Source: Betaproteobacteria bacterium TMED156
Lineage (GTDB): Bacteria > Pseudomonadota > Gammaproteobacteria > Burkholderiales > Burkholderiaceae_A
Reading direction: 5' to 3'
Assembly: GCA_002171155.1 (NCBI GenBank)
Contig: NHHF01000065.1
Coordinates: 1 to 8,653 of the forward strand
DNA: 8,653 nucleotides
Within the stretch, counting starts at the first letter, position 1. Each line of letters begins with the position of its first letter. The notes under the pieces were generated by a model. The model saw nothing but the letters and a program-made list of their open reading frames with translations, searched no databases and was not told where the DNA came from. The translations under genes were made by a program, and so were the position numbers. Shown here in pieces: positions 1 through 5,763 of this stretch.

Positions 1-25
1 AGTACCTCTTATACAGAATCAATTA

Positions 26-52
26 GAATATTTTTTAAACCGTTCAATATTC
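26..52. repeat. AT-rich inverted repeat after the truncated transketolase
   Basis: Perfect 7-bp arms GAATATT (26-32) and AATATTC (46-52) are separated by 13 nt. It lies a few bases beyond the transketolase stop codon. On the minus strand it could form a weak hairpin, but there are no G/C pairs to stabilise it beyond one and no clean U-tract follows, so it is at best a poor terminator. It may be chance in AT-rich DNA. The rest of bases 1-56 shows nothing recognisable. Confidence 0.25.
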
Positions 53-56
53 AAAA

Positions 57-764
57 CTATGTACCCAAAGGTGATGGTGCTTGGGTAAATGCAGATATGA
101 TTTGCCCAATATCGTGGCCGTCAATACTAATAGTATTCCAACCAAAAGATTCAAATCGCCTACAGTACGAATCAACGTCAAATCCGTACATTGTTTGCTG
201 ACTTTGACCAATTCCATTGACATCAACAATACCAACCAAGTTGTCGAGTTTATAATGAGCCGCCAAGGCTGCCGCTTCCCATACACCACCTTCAGCCGTT
301 TCACCATCACCCATTAATACATAAACACGATAGTCTAACTGATCCAAATACTTACCGTTAATAGCCATACCCAAGCCAACACTTAGCCCTTGTCCAAGGG
401 ATCCTGTGGCTACATCTACCCAAGGCAGACGTGGTGTAGGGTGTCCTTCTAAATCGCTGTCGATCTTTCTCAAATTAAGCAAATCGTCAACTTCAATTAT
501 ACCAGCTTCAGCCCAAGCCGCATAAAGCAATGGCGCAGCATGTCCCTTAGATAAAACAAAACGATCATTGTTGGGATTATCAGCCTGATGAATATCGTAT
601 CGCATACTATGAAAAAATAGTACTGATACGATATCAGCAGCAGACATACAAGTTGTTGGGTGGCCAGACCCAGATTCACTTGTCGAAACAATAGAATGAA
701 TTCGTAAGTTATTGGCTTTTTGTGAAAGTGCAGTTATGGTACTTGTCATTTGTGTTATGCTCAC
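57..764 (-). CDS. Transketolase N-terminal (ThDP-binding) domain, C-terminally truncated
   Basis: This encodes the thiamine-diphosphate-binding domain of a transketolase, the cytosolic enzyme that moves two-carbon ketol units between sugar phosphates in the pentose phosphate pathway. Visible hallmarks are SGHP (His35), SKGHAAP (His75), TGSLGQG (120-126), and the metal/ThDP motif from GDGET (152-156) to the Asn of DVN (183). Residues 80-150 closely follow the single-chain transketolases I know from memory. The frame stops with TAG after SPLGT, about 40 residues before the usual domain end (the KPTxIIAKTxKGKG stretch), and the pyrimidine-binding and C-terminal domains are absent. No other frame continues the family before the window edge. 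The first codon is GTG at 764; an ATG at 749 (five codons in), preceded by AAGGTGA, is a plausible alternative. It lies 21 nt after the threonine aldolase gene, so is probably cotranscribed. Family assignment is firm; whether it is a functional short subunit, a pseudogene or an assembly join is open. Confidence 0.85.
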   Translation of the reverse strand: MSITQMTSTITALSQKANNLRIHSIVSTSESGSGHPTTCMSAADIVSVLFFHSMRYDIHQADNPNNDRFVLSKGHAAPLLYAAWAEAGIIEVDDLLNLRKIDSDLEGHPTPRLPWVDVATGSLGQGLSVGLGMAINGKYLDQLDYRVYVLMGDGETAEGGVWEAAALAAHYKLDNLVGIVDVNGIGQSQQTMYGFDVDSYCRRFESFGWNTISIDGHDIGQIISAFTQAPSPLGT

Positions 765-785
765 CTTAAAGTCGGTCTCCTACGT

Positions 786-1838
786 TTAATTTGATGTGTT
801 TTTAGTCTGGTTAATTAGTCTGACTAAAATGTCAATTGCATGCATAATCGATTCATGGTCTGCATCACTATTTGTTACTATTCGAACCTGCTGCGTGTCA
901 AAATAGGATAACTTAACCCCTTTCTTTTTAGCTTTTTCAACAAATTCTGGAGCTGCAATTCCAACTTTGTGGCTATTAAAAACAACTATGTTAGTGGGGA
1001 AATGAGACGGTTCTAGTTCTAGCTCTTCAATTTCTGCTAAATGTTTGGCGATCAGTTGAGCATGAACATGGTCTTCAGATAATCGTTCGACCATTTTGGT
1101 TAAAGCAACGAGACCAGCTGCAGCAATTACACCTGATTGACGCATGCCACCACCAAGTCGTCGGCGTACTTGCACGGCCTGCTGAATAAAATCGTTCGAT
1201 CCTACTAGTATAGACCCAACGGGGGCAGATAAACCTTTGGACAAGCAGAATGAAACGGAATCAGCATGTTCAGTAATTGATTTAACTGAAACTCCTAACG
1301 CCTCGGCGGCATTAAAAATCCGCGCACCATCTAAATGAACTGAGGTTTGGTGCTGGTGGGCTAATTGACAAACTGTTTTCATTCGATCTAACGTGATTGG
1401 TCGTCCACCACGACGATTATGTGTGGTTTCTAGACAGAGCAAGCTAGTTTTTGGAAAGCGATTTCTATTCCTCTGTAGGTAATACGTGATCTGCTCTGGG
1501 TCAGGACAACCTGTTGGGTGATCGACTACAATTGGCATTACTCCTGCTAAACCTGAAATTGCCGCCGACTCGTAGTAATAAATGTGAGACTCAGCATCAA
1601 CAATGGCAGTGTCACCATGGCGTGCATGCGTCATGATAGCCACGTTGTTACTCATTGTACCGCTCGGTACGAATAGTGCAGATTCTTTTCCCATCATCTG
1701 GGCGGCTAAATCTTGTAGTTCGTTTACTGTGGAATCTTCACCGTGGCAATCATCACCTACAACGGAGTCCATCATCGCTTGGCGCATCTCCCTTGTGGGC
1801 TTTGTAACGGTATCGCTCCGAAGATCTACGACTTTCAT
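786..1838 (-). CDS. ltaE: Low-specificity L-threonine aldolase (PLP-dependent)
   Basis: This cytosolic fold-type I PLP enzyme would cleave L-threonine or L-allo-threonine to glycine and acetaldehyde, and also accept related beta-hydroxy amino acids. The 350 residues are full length for the family and start with the typical MKVVDLRSDTVTKPT. Visible functional positions are R8 and D9 of RSDT, the phosphate-binding SGT (59-61), H85 in ESHIYYYE (the His that stacks on PLP), D170 and R173 in LDGARI, the Schiff-base lysine K201 in CLSKGLSAP, the GGGMRQSG loop (229-236), and R318 in VRIVTN, which should bind the substrate carboxylate. The match to the family start and to LtaE key residues makes the call strong. 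The Shine-Dalgarno is weak. It follows the TPR gene by 43 nt and precedes the transketolase by 21 nt, suggesting one operon. Stereospecificity (L versus L-allo) cannot be read from the sequence. Confidence 0.95.
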   Translation of the reverse strand: MKVVDLRSDTVTKPTREMRQAMMDSVVGDDCHGEDSTVNELQDLAAQMMGKESALFVPSGTMSNNVAIMTHARHGDTAIVDAESHIYYYESAAISGLAGVMPIVVDHPTGCPDPEQITYYLQRNRNRFPKTSLLCLETTHNRRGGRPITLDRMKTVCQLAHQHQTSVHLDGARIFNAAEALGVSVKSITEHADSVSFCLSKGLSAPVGSILVGSNDFIQQAVQVRRRLGGGMRQSGVIAAAGLVALTKMVERLSEDHVHAQLIAKHLAEIEELELEPSHFPTNIVVFNSHKVGIAAPEFVEKAKKKGVKLSYFDTQQVRIVTNSDADHESIMHAIDILVRLINQTKNTSN

Positions 1839-1881
1839 CGCTGTTACTTAAAAAGAAGAATAGAGGGTGGTTTGAATTTAG

Positions 1882-2328
1882 TTAGTCTTTATTAGTATGA
1901 ATACCAACAAGAATTGCTAATCGACGCTCAGCTGCTAACGAAAGATAATGTAGCTTGTGATGACTAATCAAATCTTCAAATAAATTTATTGCAAGATTAT
2001 CCTTCTCAAGTTTTAAATAGGATTCAGCTAACCAATACTTAGATTTAGCTTGTGAGTCATCTGGCTCAGAAATGTCAATTGATCCCGATTGGGAGGTTTT
2101 TGTGTCCTCTTGGTTTGCTTCCGAATAAGCTAAAGCCTGTTGAAAGTAAGACACAGCAGCCTCAAAATCTTGGTCTTGGTGGTAAGCTTTGAAAGCCAAA
2201 TATAGACTTGTATTATCCCCATTGAGAAAGTCTAGGTTTGTGCTGGCATAAAATGTGTCCGACAATTCTTCGATAATGTCTTCTTCTTGCTCTTCTTCTA
2301 AGACCTCAATATTCGTTTCATTTAGCAT
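1882..2328 (-). CDS. Small acidic TPR-repeat protein, function unknown
   Basis: This is a 148-residue soluble protein with no signal peptide or membrane segment. The first 24 residues are strikingly acidic (11 Glu/Asp). Residues about 41-70 (SLYLAFKAYHQDQDFEAAVSYFQQAL) and 92-125 (KYWLAESYLKLEKDNLAINLFEDL) look like two tetratricopeptide repeats, separated by a polar Ser/Asp/Gln-rich linker. A further helix (130-142) could cap the array. TPR arrays normally bind peptides of partner proteins. The second repeat resembles the CpoB/YbgF style, but the protein is cytosolic by sequence and too short for that family. A good Shine-Dalgarno, AGGA, lies 7 nt before the ATG. The gene is 42 nt downstream of the very basic 104-aa gene and 43 nt upstream of the threonine aldolase. 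I recognise the repeat type but not the protein. Confidence 0.8.
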   Translation of the reverse strand: MLNETNIEVLEEEQEEDIIEELSDTFYASTNLDFLNGDNTSLYLAFKAYHQDQDFEAAVSYFQQALAYSEANQEDTKTSQSGSIDISEPDDSQAKSKYWLAESYLKLEKDNLAINLFEDLISHHKLHYLSLAAERRLAILVGIHTNKD

Positions 2329-2370
2329 AAAAATATCCTGTGATCGAGTCTCATTATATTAGAATCTTTT

Positions 2371-2685
2371 TTAAGCAATTTTATCAATCAGTAGACCACC
2401 ACCACGAAGTTGTCCCTTTGCGTCTCTGCTGATTCTGCGTAATGTGTCAACATTCCCAGATTGCTGCGTTCTTTGAAGTTGACGACTACGTTGGACACGT
2501 GCCACCTCTATTTTCTTTGTGGCTAATTTGTGCCCTTTCCTTTTGCCAATTTCGCTAGCTTCTCGAGTCAAGTTTCGTTTTCCTAGTGGCTTGCTAGTAT
2601 TTCGGTTCGTCGTGTGGGTAGCAGGAAGCCGCATTTGTCGACCTAAATCTTTCGTCGGCATCAACGTACTAGTGTGAGTAGACAT
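2371..2685 (-). CDS. Highly basic 104-aa hypothetical protein
   Basis: I do not recognise this protein. It has 24 Lys/Arg against 7 Asp/Glu in 104 residues, clustered mainly at 36-72 (for example GKRKGHK 47-53 and ARVQRSR 62-68) and 83-94. It has no Cys, Trp, Tyr or Phe, no hydrophobic segment and no signal peptide, so is likely to be cytosolic and partly disordered. This composition would fit binding to RNA, DNA or the ribosome, but that is only inference. It is supported as a real gene by a good Shine-Dalgarno (AAGGA, 8 nt before the ATG), by a strong predicted promoter about 48 nt upstream, and by its place as the first gene of a same-strand series. The neighbouring TPR protein carries the opposite charge, which could mean the two interact. 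Confidence 0.65.
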   Translation of the reverse strand: MSTHTSTLMPTKDLGRQMRLPATHTTNRNTSKPLGKRNLTREASEIGKRKGHKLATKKIEVARVQRSRQLQRTQQSGNVDTLRRISRDAKGQLRGGGLLIDKIA

Positions 2686-2721
2686 TAGAAAAATCCTTTG
2701 GCCATGCAGCCTGCGTCCGAA

Positions 2722-2735
2722 AATGGTCCACCATT
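2722..2735. promoter_or_regulatory. Small palindrome over the -10 / start region
   Basis: Arms AATGGT (2722-2727) and ACCATT (2730-2735) are perfect inverted repeats around a CC spacer. The palindrome overlaps the last three bases of the predicted -10 box and the likely transcription start of the downstream basic-protein gene, the position expected of a repressor operator. At 6 bp per arm it could also be chance. Confidence 0.3.
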
Positions 2736-2761
2736 ATAACCGAAGTTAGTCAGTTTTCCAA
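2733..2761 (-). promoter_or_regulatory. Predicted sigma-70-type promoter of the basic protein / TPR / ltaE unit
   Basis: Read on the minus strand, TTGGAA (2761-2756) is followed by exactly 17 nt and then a perfect TATAAT (2738-2733). The predicted start would be near 2726, giving a leader of about 40 nt before the ATG at 2685. The -35 box matches TTGACA at four of six positions and the -10 is consensus. It sits in the 109-nt gap after gldG, the only clear transcription break between the ABC genes and the downstream metabolic genes. Confidence 0.55.
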
Positions 2762-2793
2762 CCAAAAACCAAAGATCGTTTGTGGTTTTTGGT
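2761..2793 (-). terminator. Stem-loop after gldG, possible terminator
   Basis: Perfect 11-bp arms ACCAAAAACCA (2761-2771) and TGGTTTTTGGT (2783-2793) flank an 11-nt loop, beginning 1 nt after the gldG stop codon. Read on the minus strand, the 3' arm contains five consecutive T, but the stem has only four G/C pairs and no U-tract follows, so it is an atypical terminator. It could instead protect the transcript's 3' end. Its outer base is shared with the -35 box of the next promoter. Confidence 0.4.
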
Positions 2794-2794
2794 G

Positions 2795-4363
2795 TTAGCG
2801 ACGCTTCCACCAGACGGCAAAGCCGACTATTGAAATGAGAAATGGTATTAGGAAGACCGCGACCAACTGGATCATAATTTGCTCTCGGGCAGTAATATTT
2901 CTCAAGCTACGAGACCGAGGGTCGATCGGCCGGATTGAAATCAGATCACCTTCCATGGTCAGCCAACCAGTACTTCCCAAAAAAAACTCTCCACCACTAG
3001 TACTCGAAAAGAATTGGTTGGAAGCAAAGTCAGCATCACCAACTACAACAATACGGCTGTTGGCTTCAGACTCTACTGCAACAGCTATGGAAATTGGGCC
3101 TGCCGTATCTTGTGCTTGATCATATTTGGCTTTTTGCCAAGATGATTGCTCAGTTTCCCCCCAACAAATACTACTATCAAAGTCAGGTAGCTTAGCTAAT
3201 GGCTGAACAGAAATTCGTTTTTTAAGACCTTCTGTGTTAGCGAAGACTGACCGAGTTAATTGAAATACGACGGTTGGCCTTACCAAGTGTTGTGTTATAG
3301 GGTGAAAGTCAAAGTTCATAAGAACAGGTGTGGCGGGACCACCGAAAGCAGAGAAAAAACGTCGATCTAATATAACCACATAATCATTGCTAACTTGGAC
3401 CCCCCAACGGGCGAGTAAGTCAATTAAACCTTGACTTTGGTCACTTTGCTCAAATGATGTAGGATCAAGCATTACCATTATTTTTCCGCTTCGGTTCATA
3501 TAACGTTCAATAGAACCAAGTTCGTTTTCAGATAATGGACGCTTAGGGGCAGCGATGATCAAAGCTGAACAGTCTGGGGGGACCCTTCTTTGGCTTGTCA
3601 ACGACAAATCATAGACAACATAATTTTGCTTTTCTAATTCTTCTTTCGCTTGATTATAACCATTAATGGAAAAATCATCGGTTGACCGTTCACCGTGACC
3701 AACCAAAAAGTAAACTCTTTGTTCGATATCACGGGTGATTTTCAATAATGCACTAGTAAATTTTTGTTCATCAACTGTAGACACGAACTCACGTTTTTGT
3801 TTTTCCTTGGATTCAAAAACTAATGTTCCATTATTGCGAATTTCATACTTTTCAACTGTTTGTACTTCAGTGAAAGTATCAATAAAGGAAACGTTAATTT
3901 TGTCTGAGGCTCTCTGGTACATCTTCAGCAGTTCTTTTGCTCGGTCATAATCCCTCTTTTCTCTCTCACTAGATGGGTTCTGGCTGAAAAAAGCCTTCAC
4001 CTCAACTGGTTGGTTAAGCTGCCTTATTACTTTCTGTGTTTGTGTAGATAAGGTATACCATTTCTCACCTGTTAGGTCGATAACGTGATCAAAACGCTTC
4101 AAAACAATCAGGTTTGTGAAAATCGCAAGACCTACGACAGAGAGCACGCTAATTGCGACGTTTGTACCATATCGTGTTTGCCGACTTTGTAGTAGTAGAA
4201 CTAAGTCTTGAAAGCGTAAGATACAGAATGCACATAGGCTGCCTACCTCTAAAATTAAGAAAATCCAAATAAGAAGAGTATTTCGAAGTAGTAAGCTTGC
4301 TAATAATGGGAATAATAGACTAATAACGAAAAAACCACACAAAGTGCCAATTTGGCGTTTCAT
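2795..4363 (-). CDS. GldG-like ABC transporter auxiliary membrane protein
   Basis: This is a 522-residue member of the GldG / ABC-transporter-auxiliary family, which partners ABC-2 permeases. Three hydrophobic segments lie near the N-terminus (about residues 5-27, 29-50 and 69-90) and one at the C-terminus (about 497-518, followed by WWKRR). Between them is a large domain predicted to lie outside the cytoplasm. Family signatures are FDHVIDLTGEKWYTLSTQT (91-109), a stretch like VEVKAFF (120-126), YFLVGHGE (218-225), and KIMVMLDP (294-301) in the Rossmann-like half. In Bacteroidetes the GldAFG complex supports gliding; elsewhere the substrate is generally unknown, so gliding should not be assumed. 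The ATG at 4363 is chosen because GTGGAG lies 6 nt upstream of it; GTG at 4375 and ATGs at 4369 and 4366 are also in frame. It follows the permease stop by 2 nt, implying translational coupling. The stop is followed at once by a stem-loop. Confidence 0.88.
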   Translation of the reverse strand: MKRQIGTLCGFFVISLLFPLLASLLLRNTLLIWIFLILEVGSLCAFCILRFQDLVLLLQSRQTRYGTNVAISVLSVVGLAIFTNLIVLKRFDHVIDLTGEKWYTLSTQTQKVIRQLNQPVEVKAFFSQNPSSEREKRDYDRAKELLKMYQRASDKINVSFIDTFTEVQTVEKYEIRNNGTLVFESKEKQKREFVSTVDEQKFTSALLKITRDIEQRVYFLVGHGERSTDDFSINGYNQAKEELEKQNYVVYDLSLTSQRRVPPDCSALIIAAPKRPLSENELGSIERYMNRSGKIMVMLDPTSFEQSDQSQGLIDLLARWGVQVSNDYVVILDRRFFSAFGGPATPVLMNFDFHPITQHLVRPTVVFQLTRSVFANTEGLKKRISVQPLAKLPDFDSSICWGETEQSSWQKAKYDQAQDTAGPISIAVAVESEANSRIVVVGDADFASNQFFSSTSGGEFFLGSTGWLTMEGDLISIRPIDPRSRSLRNITAREQIMIQLVAVFLIPFLISIVGFAVWWKRR

Positions 4364-4365
4364 CA

Positions 4366-5094
4366 TCATCTCCACTTAGCAGATTCTACTGATTTGACTG
4401 TGCAGAACAAGCTAACAGCAATGAAACTCGCGTAGTATACGGTATCTTTAATAGACAAGACGCCACGAGAAAAGTCGTCAAGGTGAGTAACCGGCGAAAT
4501 GTATTTCAAGAACTGGCTGGTAGTATCAGTTCGATCCGAAAAGGAGCTGACAATCCATAGTATTAGGAGTACACCAAAACTGGTTAATGCTGATACAATT
4601 TGGTTTCGGCACATGGATGATATCATCAAGCCAAAAGATAAAAAGGATGCGCCTAGTAATATAGTACCCAGGTAGCCACTTATGATTTGTCCATAATCAG
4701 GTTGGCCAAAAGGCTCGATCATTAATGGGAAAAAGAGAGTTAGTGATAACATCAACAGATAGAGAATTAGGCTCGCTAAGTATTTTCCCAAAACGATTTC
4801 AACATCCCTGACGGGTGATGTCATCAGTAGTTCGATAGTACCTGTTTTTTTCTCCTCAGAAAAAAGTCGCATGGTCATAGCGGGCGTAAAAAAAAGTAAG
4901 GTTACACTAAGGTAGTTACGAAATAAAACTTGCATCACTGCAGTACTGAGCTCTTGACGAACTACAGCCCGTAGCAAAATAGCATAAAAAAAGAATCCGG
5001 ATAGGCTGGAAAAAATAATTAGTACAAAATAAGCTACTGGAGATACAAAGTAAGTATAAAGCTCTTTGGCTATGATAGCTGGGATTTTTTTCAT
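4366..5094 (-). CDS. ABC-2 type transporter permease, GldF-like
   Basis: This 242-residue inner-membrane permease should form the channel of an ABC transporter together with a cytosolic ATPase and the GldG-like protein encoded next. About six hydrophobic segments are visible, near residues 19-41, 57-76, 101-124, 137-160, 166-186 and 217-235. The N-terminal KELYTYFVSPVAY and the cytosolic MRLFSEEKKTGTIELLMTSPV (75-95), followed by VLGKYLAS, are typical of GldF/NosY-type permeases, as is YISPVTHLDDFSRGV (198-212). The length is normal for the family. The start ATG overlaps the stop of a 40-codon frame in the form ATGA, and no Shine-Dalgarno is evident; the start is supported by the family N-terminus. 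The partner ATPase gene, usually directly upstream, is absent: 669 nt without any Walker or LSGGQ motif separate this gene from hemQ. Confidence 0.9.
   Translation of the reverse strand: MKKIPAIIAKELYTYFVSPVAYFVLIIFSSLSGFFFYAILLRAVVRQELSTAVMQVLFRNYLSVTLLFFTPAMTMRLFSEEKKTGTIELLMTSPVRDVEIVLGKYLASLILYLLMLSLTLFFPLMIEPFGQPDYGQIISGYLGTILLGASFLSFGLMISSMCRNQIVSALTSFGVLLILWIVSSFSDRTDTTSQFLKYISPVTHLDDFSRGVLSIKDTVYYASFIAVSLFCTVKSVESAKWR
4370..4375 (-). promoter_or_regulatory. Shine-Dalgarno deciding the gldG start
   Basis: GTGGAG reads on the minus strand 6 nt before the ATG at 4363. The three consecutive ATG codons (4369, 4366, 4363) and an upstream GTG (4375) are all in frame, but only the third ATG has normal spacing. 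The site lies within the last codons of the permease gene, so ribosomes ending there could reinitiate. Confidence 0.55.
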
Positions 5095-5213
5095 CGAATA
5101 CTATATTTGGTACGTTGTTTCTCATCGAAATTAGTGCAAGGCCAGTTTTTACTCCAGACTTCTGATTCAGAGAGCATATAACGGCAGGCTGCTGCATGAC
5201 GACGTTGTTTCAT
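5091..5213 (-). CDS. Possible 40-aa protein coupled to the permease gene
   Basis: I do not recognise this peptide, which starts MKQRRHAAACRYMLSESEVW and is basic at both ends, with two Cys and two Trp. Its ATG overlaps the stop of the 87-codon frame upstream (ATGA) and its own TGA overlaps the permease ATG (ATGA). That double overlap is the main argument for it being translated. Against it, there is no Shine-Dalgarno, the length is within chance range, and no domain is visible. If real, it may serve mainly to couple translation into the permease gene. Confidence 0.25.
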   Translation of the reverse strand: MKQRRHAAACRYMLSESEVWSKNWPCTNFDEKQRTKYSIR

Positions 5214-5473
5214 ATTTTTATGGGGTTACTAGCATTAATCAATTTTCCACTGAACGAAATGGCCTCAGATTTTTTTACTAATAAAGGTTCTAGCTTGGTT
5301 CGGTTAGCTGAGGATAATTTGGAATTTTCTGTAAAACACCGATTAGCTTGTTGTTGCTCACAGATTACACCGCTTGATAAAACCACCGGTGTACTATCCT
5401 TGGCAGCCAATCGTTCACTGTGAGAGCGCAGTTGTACGTAAATCGGCTCATTATCTTTTGTAATCTCTACCAT
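5210..5473 (-). CDS. Possible 87-aa hypothetical protein
   Basis: I do not recognise this protein. It would be soluble, polar and rich in Ser, Glu, Lys and Asn, with no membrane segment; it begins MVEITKDNEPIYVQLRSHS, and has two Cys in the middle (near residues 38 and 46). The ATG is preceded by a weak GGAT 4 nt upstream. Its TGA overlaps the ATG of a following 40-codon frame. Support is moderate to low: the strand and the overlaps fit an operon, and the length is the longest in this gap, but no family is visible and a frame of this size can occur by chance. An opposite-strand frame of 75 codons overlaps it and looks less likely given the orientation of all neighbours. Confidence 0.3.
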   Translation of the reverse strand: MVEITKDNEPIYVQLRSHSERLAAKDSTPVVLSSGVICEQQQANRCFTENSKLSSANRTKLEPLLVKKSEAISFSGKLINASNPIKI

Positions 5474-5727
5474 GGCTATCCAGATGCATATACTGCCGTT
5501 CAGATACTATTGACTTTGATGTAAAGAATACTCAGAACCATAGAAAAAAGCATGATTTGAATTCCCTCAGCCGGCTAACCAATACAGTCAGCGATAGGTC
5601 GTTTCAAGTCGGCGTGAGTTAAAATTTTAATGTCAGTTGACCATAAAGGTTTTGGTTAAAGGTTCGGCGGTCATGATTATCTTTCTGCTGAAAACCTTCC
5701 GGGATTTCATCTCCTCCGCTAAATGCT

Positions 5728-5762
5728 TCTACGCAATCGTATCTTTCGATACTGTTTGTAGA
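5728..5762 (-). other. Nested stem-loop with GAAA tetraloop just after hemQ
   Basis: Read on the minus strand from 1 nt after the hemQ stop codon, TCTAC (5762-5758) pairs with GTAGA (5732-5728), and inside it GTATC (5752-5748) pairs with GATAC (5743-5739) around a GAAA tetraloop. An asymmetric internal loop (5 and 6 nt) joins the two stems. There is no following T-tract, so it is not a standard terminator. It could be a 3'-end stabiliser, a processing site between the heme genes and downstream sequence, or part of a structured RNA. Confidence 0.4.
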
Positions 5763-5763
5763 T

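Larger units (their letters stand above)
5095..5763. other. 669-nt gap between hemQ and the permease gene, no recognised gene
   Basis: This is by far the longest stretch without an identifiable gene; neighbouring gaps are mostly under 50 nt. Its hemQ-proximal end carries a nested stem-loop (5728-5762). A perfect 12-bp palindrome TTAAAATTTTAA lies at 5619-5630, and AAAGGTT occurs twice, 13 nt apart, near 5646-5665. Its permease-proximal part holds the two weak candidate frames at 5210-5473 and 5091-5213. Bases 5474-5763 have stop codons in all minus frames. I looked for Walker A, LSGGQ, tRNA, tmRNA and RNase P signatures on both strands and found none. It may be a decayed gene, an unknown small-protein locus, or a regulatory or RNA region. 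Confidence 0.6.

Noticed and set aside
1..80. A frameshift that would rescue the transketolase
   Set aside because: The other two minus frames after SPLGT give no transketolase-like residues before reaching stops, so a single-base error does not explain the truncation.
5196..5423. A 75-codon plus-strand frame with a hydrophobic start
   Set aside because: It runs opposite to every gene in the window, lacks a clear Shine-Dalgarno, and resembles no known family; the hydrophobic start alone is weak evidence.
5281..5600. A structured RNA such as tmRNA or RNase P RNA in the gap
   Set aside because: No tRNA-like TPsiC arm, tag sequence or RNase P core motif was found on either strand.
5575..5640. 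A short minus-strand stretch reading ILTHADLKR, reminiscent of the start of ornithine cyclodeaminase-like proteins
   Set aside because: It is only about 20 residues between stops, and nothing downstream in any frame continues that family.
5095..5763. A decayed ABC ATPase in the gap before the permease
   Set aside because: No Walker A, LSGGQ, Walker B or H-loop remnant could be read in any minus frame; the SGK in the 87-codon frame lacks the flanking glycines and Ser/Thr of a P-loop.
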